Of a DNA stretch of 24,080 bases, positions 23,483-24,080 are shown in pieces. The translations under genes were made by a program, and so were the position numbers. The stretch covers positions 17,534 through 41,613 of the forward strand of contig PAUA01000043.1 in NCBI GenBank assembly GCA_002712565.1. The letters run 5' to 3'. The notes beneath the pieces are model-generated. The model saw only the letters and a list, made by a program, of their open reading frames with translations. It searched no databases and was not told the DNA's origin. This DNA is from Gemmatimonadota bacterium (lineage in GTDB: Bacteria > Gemmatimonadota > Gemmatimonadetes > Longimicrobiales > UBA6960). The first letter of the stretch is position 1. The number at the start of each line of letters is the position of its first letter.

Positions 23483-24080
23483 GACTCCAGCAATAACCTT
23501 GTAAGAAAGAAGTTTGAAATCAAAATAGACATGCTACCGCTGACCACCGCGCGCGTCGTGGCGCGCCCCACCCCCTTCGCGCCACCAGTAGTATGAAATC
23601 CGTTCTGGCAACTGAAAAGGGCGATTAGCACACCAAACACCGCAGCTTTGATCAATCCGCTATTGAGATCTCTGAGAGTGAGGGTTGCCCAAATCCCATC
23701 CCAGTACATTGTAGAACTCGAACCGTAAAGGTTAACAACCACCAACGAGCCACCCCAGACACCAAGTATGTCGCCAATCAGCACCGTCACCGGGAGCATG
23801 AACGCTGTTGCCACAATGCGTGGAACGACGAGATACGCAATCGGATCCACCGCCATGGTCCGCAAGGCATCGACCTGCTCGCTGACAACCATGGTGCCAA
23901 TTTCTGCCGCCATCGCTGAACCGGCTCGCCCCGACACCATCAAGGAGGCAAGAATGGGAACCATCTCGCGTGTAATAGCCAAGGCAACCGCCCAGCCAAC
24001 CCAGGTGGTCGACCCATATCGCTCCATCCCTTCCCACATCTGCATGGCGAAAACAGCACCACTGAATACGGAGGTGACCA
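23479..24080 (-). CDS. mlaE: MlaE-family ABC transporter permease (5' end cut by window)
   Basis: The frame is open to the window edge; the residues before the first ATG (24045), VTSVFSGAVFA, fit the family, so the gene starts outside. Conserved MlaE features are AITREMVPILASLMVSGRAG, followed by a segment with EIGTMVVSEQVDALRTM and DPIAYLVVPR, then membrane helices from about MLPVTVLIGDILGVWGG to the end. In known systems two copies of this permease sit with two MlaF ATPases and six MlaD subunits. Its stop overlaps the mlaF start. At least 200 residues of the usual ~260 are present. Confidence 0.95.
   Translation of the reverse strand, partial: VTSVFSGAVFAMQMWEGMERYGSTTWVGWAVALAITREMVPILASLMVSGRAGSAMAAEIGTMVVSEQVDALRTMAVDPIAYLVVPRIVATAFMLPVTVLIGDILGVWGGSLVVVNLYGSSSTMYWDGIWATLTLRDLNSGLIKAAVFGVLIALFSCQNGFHTTGGAKGVGRATTRAVVSGSMSILISNFFLTRLLLES

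Noticed and set aside
1..24080. Mobile elements, CRISPR arrays or phage genes as the origin of the locus
   Set aside because: No transposase, integrase, regularly spaced repeats, terminal inverted repeats or tRNA-linked attachment sites were seen.

Overview
The window comes from a Gram-negative bacterium. It encodes an MCE/Mla-type phospholipid transport system, an undecaprenyl-phosphate sugar-1-phosphate transferase and a set of surface-glycan genes. Base composition is moderately GC-rich by eye. Nothing here fixes the lineage; the Mla substrate-binding protein carries a C-terminal beta-rich domain that the E. coli form lacks, so the organism is unlikely to be enterobacterial. There are no rRNA or tRNA genes, transposases, integrases or CRISPR arrays.

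Layout. (1) Positions 1-1449 (+) hold the 3' part of a predicted glycoside-hydrolase-like beta-propeller protein. (2) Positions 1563-15120 are a long, tightly packed minus-strand locus read from 15120 down to 1563: a nucleotidyltransferase-methyltransferase fusion, a GT-B-like glycosyltransferase, a NeuB-like synthase, a short-chain dehydrogenase, an aldehyde dehydrogenase, a CMP-sugar synthetase (NeuA-like), a transketolase, a HAD phosphatase, a capsule-type glycosyltransferase, a GT2 glycosyltransferase and a polyprenyl-phosphate glycosylphosphotransferase. It ends at a hairpin with a T-rich tail at 1452-1510. (3) At 15345-16349 (+) lies a membrane-anchored protein of unknown function. (4) Two further minus-strand sugar and sulfate genes follow: an extended-SDR nucleotide-sugar epimerase/dehydratase (16408-17391) and a bifunctional ATP sulfurylase/APS kinase (17646-19385). 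(5) An Hsp20 gene (19667-20119, +) has its own promoter and a strong downstream inverted repeat. (6) At the right edge is a minus-strand operon mlaE-mlaF-mlaD followed by an RmlD-like reductase that overlaps mlaD.

How the genes may work together. The central block looks like a self-contained route to an unusual 2-keto-3-deoxy sugar acid: an aldose or aldose phosphate (transketolase, HAD phosphatase, SDR, aldehyde dehydrogenase) would be joined to phosphoenolpyruvate by the NeuB-like enzyme and activated with CMP by the NeuA-like enzyme. None of the recognisable genes for N-acetylneuraminic, legionaminic or pseudaminic acid precursor formation (UDP-GlcNAc 2-epimerase, the LegB/LegC or PseB/PseC pairs) is present. 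The combination is closer in logic to KDN (deaminoneuraminic acid) synthesis, in which synthase, HAD phosphatase and CMP-transferase work together. The glycosyltransferases and the polyprenyl transferase would build the sugar into a lipid-linked glycan. PAPS made by the sulfurylase/kinase could supply sulfation, although no sulfotransferase is visible. The identity of the sugar is inference; the gene set and its tight packing are seen directly.
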